Of a DNA stretch of 64,000 bases, positions 19,900-27,656 are shown in pieces. Position numbers and translations under genes: made by a program. Under the pieces are notes generated by a model. That model searched no databases, was not told the origin of the DNA, and saw nothing but the letters and a program-made list of their open reading frames with translations. The DNA is from Geobacteraceae bacterium. Its GTDB lineage: Bacteria > Desulfobacterota > Desulfuromonadia > Geobacterales > Pseudopelobacteraceae. The stretch lies in contig JAAXTM010000002.1 in assembly GCA_013336525.1 (NCBI GenBank), positions 372,001 through 436,000 on the forward strand, given 5' to 3'. Position 1 is the stretch's first letter, and the number at the start of each line of letters is the position of its first letter.

Positions 19900-19916
19900 T
19901 GCACTGGTCGTGCCAA
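19900..19916 (-). promoter_or_regulatory. Sigma-54 promoter of nifH
   Basis: The minus strand reads TTGGCACGACCAGTGCAAA: GG at 19914-19913, ten bases, GC at 19902-19901. This is a close match to TGGCACG-N4-TTGCA. Expected start of transcription near 19889, leaving about 33 nt before the hexaloop element. Confidence 0.85.
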
Positions 19917-20104
19917 CTTTGCAACAACCTGATATAACTCGATTTATTTTATTTGGCTATTTATTGTCTCGTTTAACTGGCGTTAAATGCCTATATTATG
20001 TGCAATAGTGCCTCTTATGGAAACGGAAAAATAGACAATCGTTGCCTTCAATAAAAATCTTCAGCCTTGATGGCCTCGGGCATTTATGACACTGCTTGAT
20101 TACA

Positions 20105-21163
20105 TCAAGCGGGTAGCATGCGAAAAGCCGAAGCCTTGGCAGCGGCATAAATGGTGCCGCCTGGTGTGATAGACAATTCATTGACCGCATCCTGAACAAT
20201 CTCGGCAATGAGTGTATTACCGGAGCACTCCAGCTCTACGCCGATTTTGTTCCCAGAGTTGAAAAGAGAGCGGACGGTGCATTCCAGAAGGTTGCGGGCG
20301 CTGATGGCTTCCGGATGCTGTTTGAAGAGAATGATGTCCTTGGAAGAAAGCTCTGCCATGGATGCGTCGCGATCCGAGCCGGCCGAAAGCAGCAGTTGTG
20401 AAGTTCCCCAGGGATAGGCAAATAGCCCGGATTGTGGTGTCGGGTGCCCCAGCTTCAGCAGGTTTATATAGCCGCTGAAGCTTTGTCCCATGAGATTACG
20501 CGCCAACTGTTCGCTGCTGCTCTGACAGGTCATGACACCCTTTTCAAATGCCAGTACCGTGTCAGTCATGAGGCGCATTTCGACCAGTGAATGGGAGATG
20601 AACAGGTACGGAATGCCGAACTGTTCGCTGACGCTCTTCAGATAAGGAATAATCTGGAAGCGAAGGGAATCGTCCAGCGCCGAAAGAGGTTCGTCCATCA
20701 GCAGCAGACGGGGATTGGCCAGTATGGCACGTCCCAGGGCTACACGCTGTTTTTCTCCGCCAGAAAGGTTTGTGACCCCACGCTCCAGGAGCCCCTCCAG
20801 TTTAAGCACTGCAACCAGCGTATCAAAGTCGATGGTGCGGTATTCCGCCGGACAGCGTTTATACCCGTAGAGCATGTTGTTCCTGACGTTCAGGTGCGGA
20901 AACAGCGAGTGCTGCTGAAAAACCATCGCGATACGCCGCTGCTCGGGACGACGGTTGATATGTTTATCGCTGCTGAAAAGGATGTCGCCATCCAGCATCA
21001 CCTCGCCGCTGTCCGGTTTCAGGAGTCCTGCCAATATACTCACCAGGGTCGATTTGCCGCTGCCCGATGTACCGAATATGCCGATCCTGTCACCAGTGAC
21101 TGTAAAGTCAGCTGACAAGGTAAATGCACCAAAACTTTTGTCTACCTTAATAGAGAGCTGCAT
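20105..21163 (-). CDS. modC: Molybdate ABC transporter ATP-binding protein ModC
   Basis: 352 residues. It energises molybdate import for nitrogenase cofactor. The ABC ATPase (1-230) has Walker A GTSGSGKST, signature LSGGEKQRVALGRA, Walker B RLLLMDEPLSALD and the switch histidine in FISHS. The C-terminal part (about 285-352, RNLLECTVRSLF...GVELECSGNTLIAEI) is a MOP/TOBE molybdate-binding domain typical of ModC. Start MQLSIKVDKSFG at 21163 follows CGGAGGGGGTGAT, which overlaps the end of modB. Its stop sits in a small inverted repeat (GCTTGAT-GTA-ATCAAGC, 20093-20109). Confidence 0.93.
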   Translation of the reverse strand: MQLSIKVDKSFGAFTLSADFTVTGDRIGIFGTSGSGKSTLVSILAGLLKPDSGEVMLDGDILFSSDKHINRRPEQRRIAMVFQQHSLFPHLNVRNNMLYGYKRCPAEYRTIDFDTLVAVLKLEGLLERGVTNLSGGEKQRVALGRAILANPRLLLMDEPLSALDDSLRFQIIPYLKSVSEQFGIPYLFISHSLVEMRLMTDTVLAFEKGVMTCQSSSEQLARNLMGQSFSGYINLLKLGHPTPQSGLFAYPWGTSQLLLSAGSDRDASMAELSSKDIILFKQHPEAISARNLLECTVRSLFNSGNKIGVELECSGNTLIAEIVQDAVNELSITPGGTIYAAAKASAFRMLPA

Positions 21164-21164
21164 A

Positions 21165-21854
21165 TCACCCCCTCCGAAGCAAATTGCGAGCGCTTGGGCG
21201 CCAGGCGTATAACGCCAGAAGTACAATGAATGAGAATATCAGCATGACAGCTGCCATATGGTGAGCCTGAGCGTACTCCAACGCCTCAACATGATCATAG
21301 ATCTGCACAGAGGCGACGCGGGTGACACCGGGAATGTTGCCGCCGATCATCAGCACCACGCCGAATTCTCCGACCGTATGGGCAAAGGTCAGAATTGAGG
21401 CGGTGAGGTAGCCGGGCAGAGCCATTGGAAGAACAACGGTAAAAAAAGTGTCCAGTGGTGAGGCACCGAGGGTGGCGGCAACTTCCAGGGGGCGGTTGCC
21501 GACCGCTTCAAAGGCATTCTGCAGCGGCTGCACCATAAACGGCAGTGAATAAAAGACCGATGCCAACACCAGTCCCCAGAATGTGAACGGTAACGGCTCA
21601 ACTCCCAGGACGCGGGTAAGCCCTCCCACCGGTCCGTTGGGCCCCATCGCCAGCAGCAGGTAGAAGCCGAGCACCGACGGCGGCAGCACCAGCGGCAGCG
21701 CTACGGTAGCACTTATCGGACCTTTCCAGCTGGAACGGGAGCGGGCGAGCCACCAGGCGATCGGAGTGCCGACCACCAGCAGTATGGCGGTGACAATTGA
21801 TGCCAGCCTTACTGTCAACCAGATGGCCTGTAGATCGCTGTCATTCAATAACAT
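21165..21854 (-). CDS. modB: Molybdate ABC transporter permease ModB
   Basis: 229 residues with about five membrane helices. It forms the inner-membrane channel with ModC. The EAA loop for contact with the ATPase is visible as [25 protein letters not shown] (about 120-145). It also has [12 protein letters not shown], typical of ModB. The end nearly touches modC (one base between stop and modC start), implying coupling. Between modA and modB is a 178-bp gap with an inverted repeat, but the order modA-modB-modC supports one operon. Confidence 0.94.
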   Translation of the reverse strand: MLLNDSDLQAIWLTVRLASIVTAILLVVGTPIAWWLARSRSSWKGPISATVALPLVLPPSVLGFYLLLAMGPNGPVGGLTRVLGVEPLPFTFWGLVLASVFYSLPFMVQPLQNAFEAVGNRPLEVAATLGASPLDTFFTVVLPMALPGYLTASILTFAHTVGEFGVVLMIGGNIPGVTRVASVQIYDHVEALEYAQAHHMAAVMLIFSFIVLLALYAWRPSARNLLRRG

Positions 21855-21882
21855 GATTTATCCTTAAAATTAAAAAAACAGG

Positions 21883-22016
21883 TATCCGCAGATTAACGCA
21901 GATGTACGCAGATAAATCAAAGGCTTGAAACAAATACTGGTTTAACCAAAAAGGAGAACATGTTTTTTACATAGCTCTTGGTTTCATCTGCGTTAATCTG
22001 TGAAATCTGCGGACCA
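21883..22016. repeat. Inverted repeat of ACGCAGAT units between modA and modB
   Basis: Left side TATCCGCAGATTAACGCAGA followed by TGTACGCAGAT; right side CATCTGCGTTAATCTGTGAA followed by ATCTGCGGA. The sides are complementary over about 30 positions and flank some 75 A/T-rich bases. This is the same layout as the elements at 18.7 and 25.3 kb. It lies inside the presumed modABC message. Confidence 0.7.
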
Positions 22017-22032
22017 ACAGCCGTTTATAGGT

Positions 22033-22797
22033 TTATTTTACCTCACCTGGGAGAACGAAGCCGTATTTTGTCATGACGCTACGGGCCGTCTTTAAACCCA
22101 TATAATCGGCAAACTGTTTCGCCAGCGGTTTGCCCGCTCCCCGTTTGGTTATGACATACCCCTGTTCCAGCGGCTTATGCAGGCTTTCCGGGATCAGATA
22201 GTACCCCCCTTTATTTGCCAGTTCTGAGTTAACCGCCAGCGACAGGGCGATGATCCCGACCTGGGCGTTACCGGTCTGCACAAACTGGGCAGTGTGAGCG
22301 ATATTCTCGCCAAAGACCAGCTTGGGCTGCAACTTGTCCCAGAGACCGGATGTCCGGAGCGCTTCCTCAGCCCGCTTGCCGTAAGGGGCATGTTTCGGGT
22401 TGGCAATGGCAATGCGGCTGATCTTGGGGTCGGTCAGGCTGACCATGGTCATTTTGGCAGCATCCATACTGTTGCTCCAGAGCACAATCCGCCCAAAGGC
22501 GTATGGTTTAACTTCGGATGCGGCCATGCCGATTTTCGCCAGTTCGCGAGGATAACTAATGTCTGCAGAAAAATACAGATCATAGGGGGCCCCCTGCTGG
22601 ATCTGGGTGTGGAACTTGCCGGAGGAGCCGTAGACCACTTCAACCTCATTGCCAACATGGCTCTGCTTGAAGGCGGTGACGATCTCATCCATGGCAAATT
22701 TCAGGTCAGCAGCGGCCGCAATGGTGATTTTTTCGGCATGGGCTGAAGTTGTAACCAGCAGGCTGCAGGCTATGAACAACAATTTAATCGGTTTCAT
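22033..22797 (-). CDS. modA: Molybdate-binding periplasmic protein ModA
   Basis: 254 residues. Signal peptide 1-21 (cut near AHAEK), then the ModA fold: ITIAAAADLKFAMDEI, VVYGSSGKFHTQIQQGAPYDLYFSAD (oxyanion-binding serines), IAIANPKHAPYGKRAEEAL, FVQTGNAQVGIIALSLA. It delivers molybdate (or tungstate) to ModBC. It is divergent from the cowN unit, with 235 bp between. No exact sigma-54 or ModE site was found upstream. Confidence 0.93.
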   Translation of the reverse strand: MKPIKLLFIACSLLVTTSAHAEKITIAAAADLKFAMDEIVTAFKQSHVGNEVEVVYGSSGKFHTQIQQGAPYDLYFSADISYPRELAKIGMAASEVKPYAFGRIVLWSNSMDAAKMTMVSLTDPKISRIAIANPKHAPYGKRAEEALRTSGLWDKLQPKLVFGENIAHTAQFVQTGNAQVGIIALSLAVNSELANKGGYYLIPESLHKPLEQGYVITKRGAGKPLAKQFADYMGLKTARSVMTKYGFVLPGEVK

Positions 22798-22983
22798 GGT
22801 TATTAATTCCTTTGGGATACTGAGGGAACCACATTACATGCCAACAGAAAGTATTTTAGATATTGTTTTTATTCCAGCAAGTTAGAACAGTACTATTTTT
22901 AACGTCATATTTATACTCTATATATCACTTGGCCAACAAATAATCAGCCGCATAAAAATGGTGCAGATGGTTGCGATACAAAT

Positions 22984-23001
22984 CCGGCAGTAAAGTTGCA
23001 A
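22984..23001 (+). promoter_or_regulatory. Candidate sigma-54 promoter of the zinc-ribbon/cowN unit
   Basis: CCGGCAGTAAAGTTGCAA: GG at 22986-22987, ten bases, GC at 22998-22999, with the preferred TTGCA at the -12 side. The ATG at 23033 is about 35 bases on, too short a leader for the hairpins seen before nif genes. Confidence 0.55.
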
Positions 23002-23032
23002 CAGAACATAGCTGTTACAAGGAGAAAACAAT

Positions 23033-23350
23033 ATGGAACCACTGGACAGAGACACGGCAAAAAAGTTGTTCGATCGCTATCGCAAGCAGCGCGACGGCAT
23101 CAGGAACAGCCCGGAAATGGCATCGGTCTGCCTGATCTGCGGTTCTGTTCATATCATTCCCGATGCCGGGAATGCCCATAAATTAGTCTGTCGTGACTGC
23201 AGGTTTGCCTTTTTTCGCTATGCATGCCCCGCCTGCGGCAAAACAGTTGACGGGCGCGACCCGCAAAATCCCGGATGCCCGGAATGCGGCCTCAGAATCT
23301 GTACCTGCGGAGCCTGCGGATGTACGGCAACCAACCACCGACAGGATTAG
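23033..23350 (+). CDS. Small zinc-ribbon protein upstream of cowN
   Basis: 105 residues. It has many paired cysteines: CLICG near 36, CRDC near 56, CPACG near 67, CPECG near 82 and CTCGACGC near 91. These could hold two or three zinc ions or an Fe-S cluster. The N-terminus is charged and probably helical. No enzymatic motif is visible. A clear AAGGAG stands before ATG 23033. It is the first gene of a two-gene unit with cowN behind a likely sigma-54 promoter, so a protective or regulatory role for nitrogenase is a reasonable inference, but the function is unknown. Confidence 0.7.
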   Translation: MEPLDRDTAKKLFDRYRKQRDGIRNSPEMASVCLICGSVHIIPDAGNAHKLVCRDCRFAFFRYACPACGKTVDGRDPQNPGCPECGLRICTCGACGCTATNHRQD

Positions 23351-23385
23351 ACAAGCTTCGAACTCGGAATTGAACTGGTGGAGGA

Positions 23386-23694
23386 ATGATGAAGAAGGAA
23401 AGCAAACCGGACCGCTATGTATCGTTCGTTGGAATAGAGGGAGACAAGAACTCTCGCGAGCTGATGGCGATGTTGCGTCGACATATCGACGACCCTCAAA
23501 AAACGAACCGCTTCTGGGAGCTGTTCATAAAAAAACTGGACCTTGTCGGCCTGACTGATAACAACGGTGGACGCTGTCTTGACGAACTGTTCCTGATCCA
23601 CTCGTATATCAACAATATCAGGGAGCTGTTTGAACTGTACGACGATCAGCCGGCGCTGGCTTTGCTGGAGCAGATAGAAACCGAGAGCTGCTGA
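23386..23694 (+). CDS. cowN: N2-fixation sustaining protein CowN
   Basis: 102 residues (101 if the second ATG at 23389 is used, which is better spaced from GGAGGA). It matches the CowN family: [53 protein letters not shown] and [13 protein letters not shown]. In Rhodobacter and Gluconacetobacter, CowN lets nitrogenase work when carbon monoxide is present. It follows the zinc-ribbon gene by 35 bp and is probably co-transcribed. A palindrome (23734-23768) likely ends the unit. Confidence 0.88.
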   Translation: MMKKESKPDRYVSFVGIEGDKNSRELMAMLRRHIDDPQKTNRFWELFIKKLDLVGLTDNNGGRCLDELFLIHSYINNIRELFELYDDQPALALLEQIETESC

Positions 23695-23733
23695 CATAAA
23701 ATATCTCAATCTAACAATATTTTTCGACTTAGA

Positions 23734-23768
23734 TACGACGTTATAAGTCTGAGACTTTTTATGTCGTA
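23734..23768. terminator. Palindrome between convergent cowN and glutamine amidotransferase genes
   Basis: TACGAC...ATAAGTC-TGA-GACTTTTTAT-GTCGTA folds into a near-continuous hairpin with T-rich bases inside the right arm. It lies in the 91-bp gap between convergent genes, so a bidirectional terminator is likely. Confidence 0.5.
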
Positions 23769-23785
23769 TATAAAATTAACTATTG

Positions 23786-24460
23786 TTATATATCATAGCT
23801 TTGTATAAAGTTTTCAATAAGCAGTCGCGAGGTGGTACAATAACTATCGGCTCCGCCGGAAAATCCGGCGATCAGCTCTTCCGTTGCTGCCGGCGCCAAA
23901 CTCTCCCACGCACACCAGTCACGGATTATCCTCTCCGTCACCTCAGGGTGAAACTGCAAACCCCACGCAGCTCTGCCGACGCGAAAGGCCTGGTTGGGGC
24001 ATGCTTCCGATGATGCCAGCAGAACGCCTCCCTCAGGAATATCAAAACTGTCGTGGTGCCACTGGAAGGTCCGGAATTCCGCAGGAAGACCATTGAAAAG
24101 CGGATCGTTGATACCGGCGTCGGTAAGGTACACATTCAAATTACCTACTTCTTCCCACCGCCCTGGCTCCACTCGACCACCGACGGCAGCCGCAAGCAGC
24201 TGCCCGCCAAGACATATGCCGAGATACGGGATTTCCGCTGAAACAACATTACCAATAAGCGCCTTCAGATCAGCAAGAAAGGGGTGCAAGTGGTCATCAC
24301 CAGCCCCCATGGCACCACCAAGAACAATTATGGCGGAAATATCCGCAACGTCCGGAAGTCTGTCGCCATTATACAATTGACAGACAAAATGCGGCACGGA
24401 CAGATGATCGATGATATTACCGGCGGGAACCTCCGGATCATTCTGGATTATGTAAAGCAC
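23786..24460 (-). CDS. Class I glutamine amidotransferase-like protein
   Basis: About 224 residues. The GATase1 fold has the nucleophile cysteine in YLGICLGGQLLA and the His-Glu pair in GLQFHPEVTE, so the triad is intact. It resembles stand-alone GMP-synthase-like amidotransferases (LGGAMGAGDD, QWHHDSF). The partner synthetase and substrate are not known. The chosen GTG start at 24460 has AGGAG six bases upstream; a longer frame to 24496 starts before that site. It is the last gene of a minus-strand group with a macro-domain gene and a 96-residue gene. Confidence 0.8.
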   Translation of the reverse strand: MLYIIQNDPEVPAGNIIDHLSVPHFVCQLYNGDRLPDVADISAIIVLGGAMGAGDDHLHPFLADLKALIGNVVSAEIPYLGICLGGQLLAAAVGGRVEPGRWEEVGNLNVYLTDAGINDPLFNGLPAEFRTFQWHHDSFDIPEGGVLLASSEACPNQAFRVGRAAWGLQFHPEVTERIIRDWCAWESLAPAATEELIAGFSGGADSYCTTSRLLIENFIQSYDI

Positions 24461-24544
24461 GAATGACTCCTGAATTCTGCGGTGTGAAGCTCTCACAACA
24501 CCCTCGTTTTCCTTGGTCCGCTTCAGGTCAGCCGCTTTTTCTTC

Positions 24545-24979
24545 TCAGCTAATGCTTCTGATAACAGTGAACCGTTCGTCAAACCAGGGTTCAAGGAGAG
24601 GCTGCACATCTTTCCACGCCAGCCCCCCGCCACCACAACCGGGACGCGGGACCACAATCCGGTCCCATCCTGAACGGTCTGCCAGACGGCGCAGCTCTTC
24701 CGCCGAATTTGCAATGATGCGCAGATCGGGTTGTGACCACGCAGTTTCTTCCACCGGAAAGCTGACGATGCCACACCCCAGGTCAAGCACATGGTTACCA
24801 TGCTCCGCAAGACGCCTGCCCAATTTTTCGGCAAGCCCCGGAAAATAGACCGCCGCCTGTTTCGCAATGCCTCGCCCCAGTACCGCACGCCCATCCGGGG
24901 TCAGCGAGCCATTGGTGGTGATTACGACAATACAGCCCCGGTCGGCATACTCCCAGATGTCCCCTATCGTCTCAAGCAT
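24545..24979 (-). CDS. Macro-domain (ADP-ribose-binding) protein
   Basis: 144 residues. TTNGSLTPDGRAVLGRGIAK near residue 21 and PRPGCGGGGLAWKDVQPLLE near 109 match the two ADP-ribose-binding loops of macro domains of the small ALC1/TARG1-like type, which bind ADP-ribose or remove it from proteins or nucleic acids. It overlaps the upstream 96-residue gene by 16 bp. It lies 4 kb from draG, another ADP-ribose hydrolase, within a nitrogenase island, which invites a role in ADP-ribose turnover. The overlap and the weak start site suggest coupled translation. Confidence 0.75.
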   Translation of the reverse strand: MLETIGDIWEYADRGCIVVITTNGSLTPDGRAVLGRGIAKQAAVYFPGLAEKLGRRLAEHGNHVLDLGCGIVSFPVEETAWSQPDLRIIANSAEELRRLADRSGWDRIVVPRPGCGGGGLAWKDVQPLLEPWFDERFTVIRSIS

Positions 24980-25254
24980 TCTTTGGCTGATCCCTGTAGA
25001 TAATCGAAAACATCGCCACGGGTGGTGATAAAACTCGGCATTACGTTGAGAACATCCTCAACCAGATGCAGCACCTCGCCATCGACGCTCTCCAGCTCAT
25101 TCATAACCGCTGTCAATACCGGTAAAACATCATACAGGTCATGGCGGTTGAATTTTGCAGAGTCCGGCAGGCCTGCAAACTTTGGCTCTTCACGGTTTGC
25201 AACATCACGCGGGTATCTGAACTTCAGGTCTGATGCTTTGACGATGATGGACAT
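24964..25254 (-). CDS. Conserved hypothetical protein (96 aa), coupled to macro-domain gene
   Basis: 96 residues, not recognised. It has no signal peptide, membrane segment or cysteine pair (one Cys near the end). A middle acidic helix-like stretch (LPVLTAVMNELESVDGEVLH, about 44-63) suggests a small helical protein. It has RBS AGGAG before ATG 25254, and its end overlaps the macro-domain gene by 16 bp, so the two products probably act together. A toxin-antitoxin-like or regulator-enzyme pair is possible but nothing in the sequence proves it. Confidence 0.6.
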   Translation of the reverse strand: MSIIVKASDLKFRYPRDVANREEPKFAGLPDSAKFNRHDLYDVLPVLTAVMNELESVDGEVLHLVEDVLNVMPSFITTRGDVFDYLQGSAKECLRR

Positions 25255-25283
25255 GGCAAACTCCTAATTCCTGAAAAAGCCAG

Positions 25284-25396
25284 ATAACACGGAGGTACGG
25301 AGAACACGGAGAAGTCGACAATTCAGGGTACTTATGGCCTTAATATTATGTTTTTTTACAGATTTTACTCCGTGTTCTCTGTGTACTCCGTGTTAT
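25284..25396. repeat. Inverted repeat of ACACGGAG units
   Basis: Left side ATAACACGGAGGTACGGAGA followed by ACACGGAG; right side CTCCGTGTTCTCTGTGTACT followed by CCGTGTTAT. The arms are complementary over about 30 positions with a T-rich centre. It fills the 150-bp gap between the nifB-nifV operon and the 96-residue gene. Confidence 0.7.
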
Positions 25397-25404
25397 TGAT
25401 GCAC

Positions 25405-25650
25405 TTAATGTCCGCCGCAACCGCTGCTATTACCGCCACACCCGCCGCCGCAGCCACCGGCTTTGACTATATCAGCAGCCTTCGGTTTCTCGCACAGCTG
25501 CAGTGATGAACGATCCACATACCATGCTTCGTCCACCATTTTACCCTGCAGTTCGTTTTTCTTCAGCATCATCAACACGCGCATTTCAGTAGTTTCCAAA
25601 AGCTGTGCCGCCTCGGCAATCGGTACAAAAGACATTCCTGCTTCACACAT
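25405..25650 (-). CDS. Small HTH (excisionase/MerR-like) protein with Cys-Gly tail
   Basis: 81 residues. Residues 7-52 (FVPIAEAAQLLETTEMRVLM...GKMVDEAWYVDRSSL) look like an excisionase/MerR-type helix-turn-helix. The last 17 residues are GGCGGGCGGNSSGCGGH, with three cysteines and a histidine in a glycine-rich setting, suited to binding a metal or Fe-S cluster. It begins nine bases after the nifV stop with AAGGAGGAGTC in between, so it is the last gene of the nifB operon. It could be a metal- or redox-sensing DNA-binding protein, or a small cluster carrier. Function not known. Confidence 0.65.
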   Translation of the reverse strand: MCEAGMSFVPIAEAAQLLETTEMRVLMMLKKNELQGKMVDEAWYVDRSSLQLCEKPKAADIVKAGGCGGGCGGNSSGCGGH

Positions 25651-25659
25651 GACTCCTCC

Positions 25660-26805
25660 TTACGCCGCCTTCAGCAGCGTTTCATTCTCAAGATAGATAT
25701 TCATAAGCTCACGATTGGACAGATCACGCTTGCGACTGCAGGCCGAAGCCCGCGCGAGCTCCAGAAGCGGCTCCGCCAGTTTTCGACCAACGGTAATTCC
25801 CAAGCCACGATAGCGCTCGATCAGACCGCCGGTGCCGGAGTGTTTACCGATCACGATGCTGCGGGTTAACCCCACTTCCGCCGGGTCAAAACCTTCATAA
25901 TTACGAGGATCCTTGATAACTCCATCAGCGTGCAGGCCTGACTCGTGGGCAAATACACGTGAGCCGACAACCGGTTTTGAAACAGAAAGCGGTCGGTCGG
26001 AAGCCTTGGCAACAAAAAGCGACATTTCGCGGAAGCGATGGGTATCGATGCCGGTTTCAATGCCGCAGGCATGTTTCAATCCCATCACAACCTCCTCCAG
26101 CGCCGCATTACCTGCCCGCTCACCAAGGCCGTTGATCGTTGTGTTAACAAACTTTGCTCCGGCGCGGATGCCGGCAATTGCATTGGCGGTCGCCATACCC
26201 AGGTCGTTGTGGGTGTGTACCTCGATATCGACCTCCGGAACCGCCTGCCTCAGAAACGTCACCTTATCGAACATGGTGAAAGGATCCATGATGCCAAGTG
26301 TGTCGCAGAATCTGAAACGATCACCACCAAGCGAACGGGTGATCTCCATCAGCTCCACCAGAAAGGCCAGGTCGGCACGGCTGGCATCCTCACCGCCAAC
26401 GGAAACGTAGAGGTTATGCTGCTTGGCAAAACCGAGTGCGACTTTAAGCTGTTCCTTTACCGCATTACGATCTTTGCGCAATTTATTCACTATCATCTGA
26501 TCGGACACTGAAAGAGAAATGTCCACCGCCTGCACACCACAGGCGATACTTGCCTCAATTTCAGGCACCAGTGCCCGGTTCCAGGTGATCAGGCGGGCGT
26601 TTAAACCGAGGTCAACCAGATCACGGATGCCGGACTGCTCTTCCGCCCCCATAGCGGGAATACCGCATTCGATCTCTCCGACACCGATTGAATCGAGCAT
26701 ACGTGCGATAGCTATCTTTTCGCGTTTGGAGAAGACAACTCCGGCGGTCTGTTCGCCGTCTCGCAGGGTTGTATCGTCTATGATGATATCGTGGCTGCTA
26801 TTCAT
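25660..26805 (-). CDS. nifV: Homocitrate synthase NifV
   Basis: 381 residues. It condenses acetyl-CoA with 2-oxoglutarate to homocitrate, the organic ligand of FeMo-cofactor. DRE-TIM metallolyase marks: DDTTLRDGEQTAGVVF near residue 11, GGEDASRADLAF, and the metal-binding HTHNDLGMATANA near 198, plus NTTINGLGERAGNAALEEV and SGLHADGVIKDP. Start MNSSHDIIIDD follows GGGGAGGAGACGATC. It lies 26 bp behind the GNAT gene of the nifB operon. Context and length favour NifV over isopropylmalate synthase. Confidence 0.93.
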   Translation of the reverse strand: MNSSHDIIIDDTTLRDGEQTAGVVFSKREKIAIARMLDSIGVGEIECGIPAMGAEEQSGIRDLVDLGLNARLITWNRALVPEIEASIACGVQAVDISLSVSDQMIVNKLRKDRNAVKEQLKVALGFAKQHNLYVSVGGEDASRADLAFLVELMEITRSLGGDRFRFCDTLGIMDPFTMFDKVTFLRQAVPEVDIEVHTHNDLGMATANAIAGIRAGAKFVNTTINGLGERAGNAALEEVVMGLKHACGIETGIDTHRFREMSLFVAKASDRPLSVSKPVVGSRVFAHESGLHADGVIKDPRNYEGFDPAEVGLTRSIVIGKHSGTGGLIERYRGLGITVGRKLAEPLLELARASACSRKRDLSNRELMNIYLENETLLKAA

Positions 26806-26831
26806 GATCGTCTCCTCCCCGTTTTCTGTTT

Positions 26832-27656
26832 TTATCCGCAGCTTCCCATTGTAGCCAACCCGTAAAGCAGTTCCGGCCGGTAATCGGGCCGCGTGCCGGC
26901 GTACATCAACTCGTTGCTGCCGCAGACTTGCATCCCCCTGCGTAACATGTGCCGTGCTGCTGCACTGTTTGATCGCGGTACATCAAGAAATATCTTGGTT
27001 CCAACCGCGACAGCTCCTACCGCTTCATCAAAAAGACGTACCGCACTTTGTGTGTCCAGCGATGCAAACGGCCCGAATTGTACGGCCTCTCCGCACGGTT
27101 GCTGTACGATAAAACCTGATTCATTCTGGAGAATCTGCCCGCGATGCGACGTCGCTTTGAGCAACACATCCCGGCGGTCACCCCAAGCTCGAGTATCAAG
27201 ATTGTGTGACGGGGCCATCAAAGGGTTATGCTTCGATTTATCCACATGAACTCCATGCCGTTGGCGTCCTGTCCCGACCCAGCGGACAATTGTGTCAATG
27301 CGCTTAAATTCATGCTTTTCATAAAGCGGTGTGCCTGACTTTGAGGCGGTCAGCCAGATCGTTTGCGCACCCGCCGCGCGCAGCGCCTCCAAAGCTTTCC
27401 TGAACAGCACCTTACCGATACCGCCACCACGGAATTGCTGCGCTACAAGCAGATTACCAATCCAGCCGCTCAGGTGCAGGCATAGCGAGGTGACATATCC
27501 CGCCGTTTCTCCGTTTTCATCACGAGCTGCAAAGCATCCTTGGGGGAATTCGCCCTGCAGAAACTCAAACTCCCAAGGCTCTGCCACCCATCCCTCCGCT
27601 GCAGCAAGTTTCAGGAAGGGCGTGATGTCCTCCATGCGGAAAGGCTCTATCGTCAT
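26832..27656 (-). CDS. Two-domain GNAT acetyltransferase coupled to nifB
   Basis: 274 residues. The N-terminal GNAT domain (1-140) has the acetyl-CoA loop LVAQQFRGGGIGKVLFRKAL and TASKSGTPLYEKHEF. The C-terminal part (about 145-274) looks like a second acyltransferase-like domain (FIVQQPCGEAVQFGPFASLD, FLDVPRSNSAAARHMLRRGM). Its ATG overlaps the nifB stop as ATGA (27653-27656), so it is translationally coupled to nifB. Longer frames to 27731 lie inside nifB. Its target is unknown; a protein or small-molecule acetylation linked to nitrogenase is only suggested by position. Confidence 0.82.
   Translation of the reverse strand: MTIEPFRMEDITPFLKLAAAEGWVAEPWEFEFLQGEFPQGCFAARDENGETAGYVTSLCLHLSGWIGNLLVAQQFRGGGIGKVLFRKALEALRAAGAQTIWLTASKSGTPLYEKHEFKRIDTIVRWVGTGRQRHGVHVDKSKHNPLMAPSHNLDTRAWGDRRDVLLKATSHRGQILQNESGFIVQQPCGEAVQFGPFASLDTQSAVRLFDEAVGAVAVGTKIFLDVPRSNSAAARHMLRRGMQVCGSNELMYAGTRPDYRPELLYGLATMGSCG

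Noticed and set aside
22798-23032. Sigma-54 or ModE site for modA
   Set aside because: TTGGCATGTAATGTGG has GG where -12 needs GC, and no two-armed ATCGNTATATA-like ModE palindrome could be aligned.
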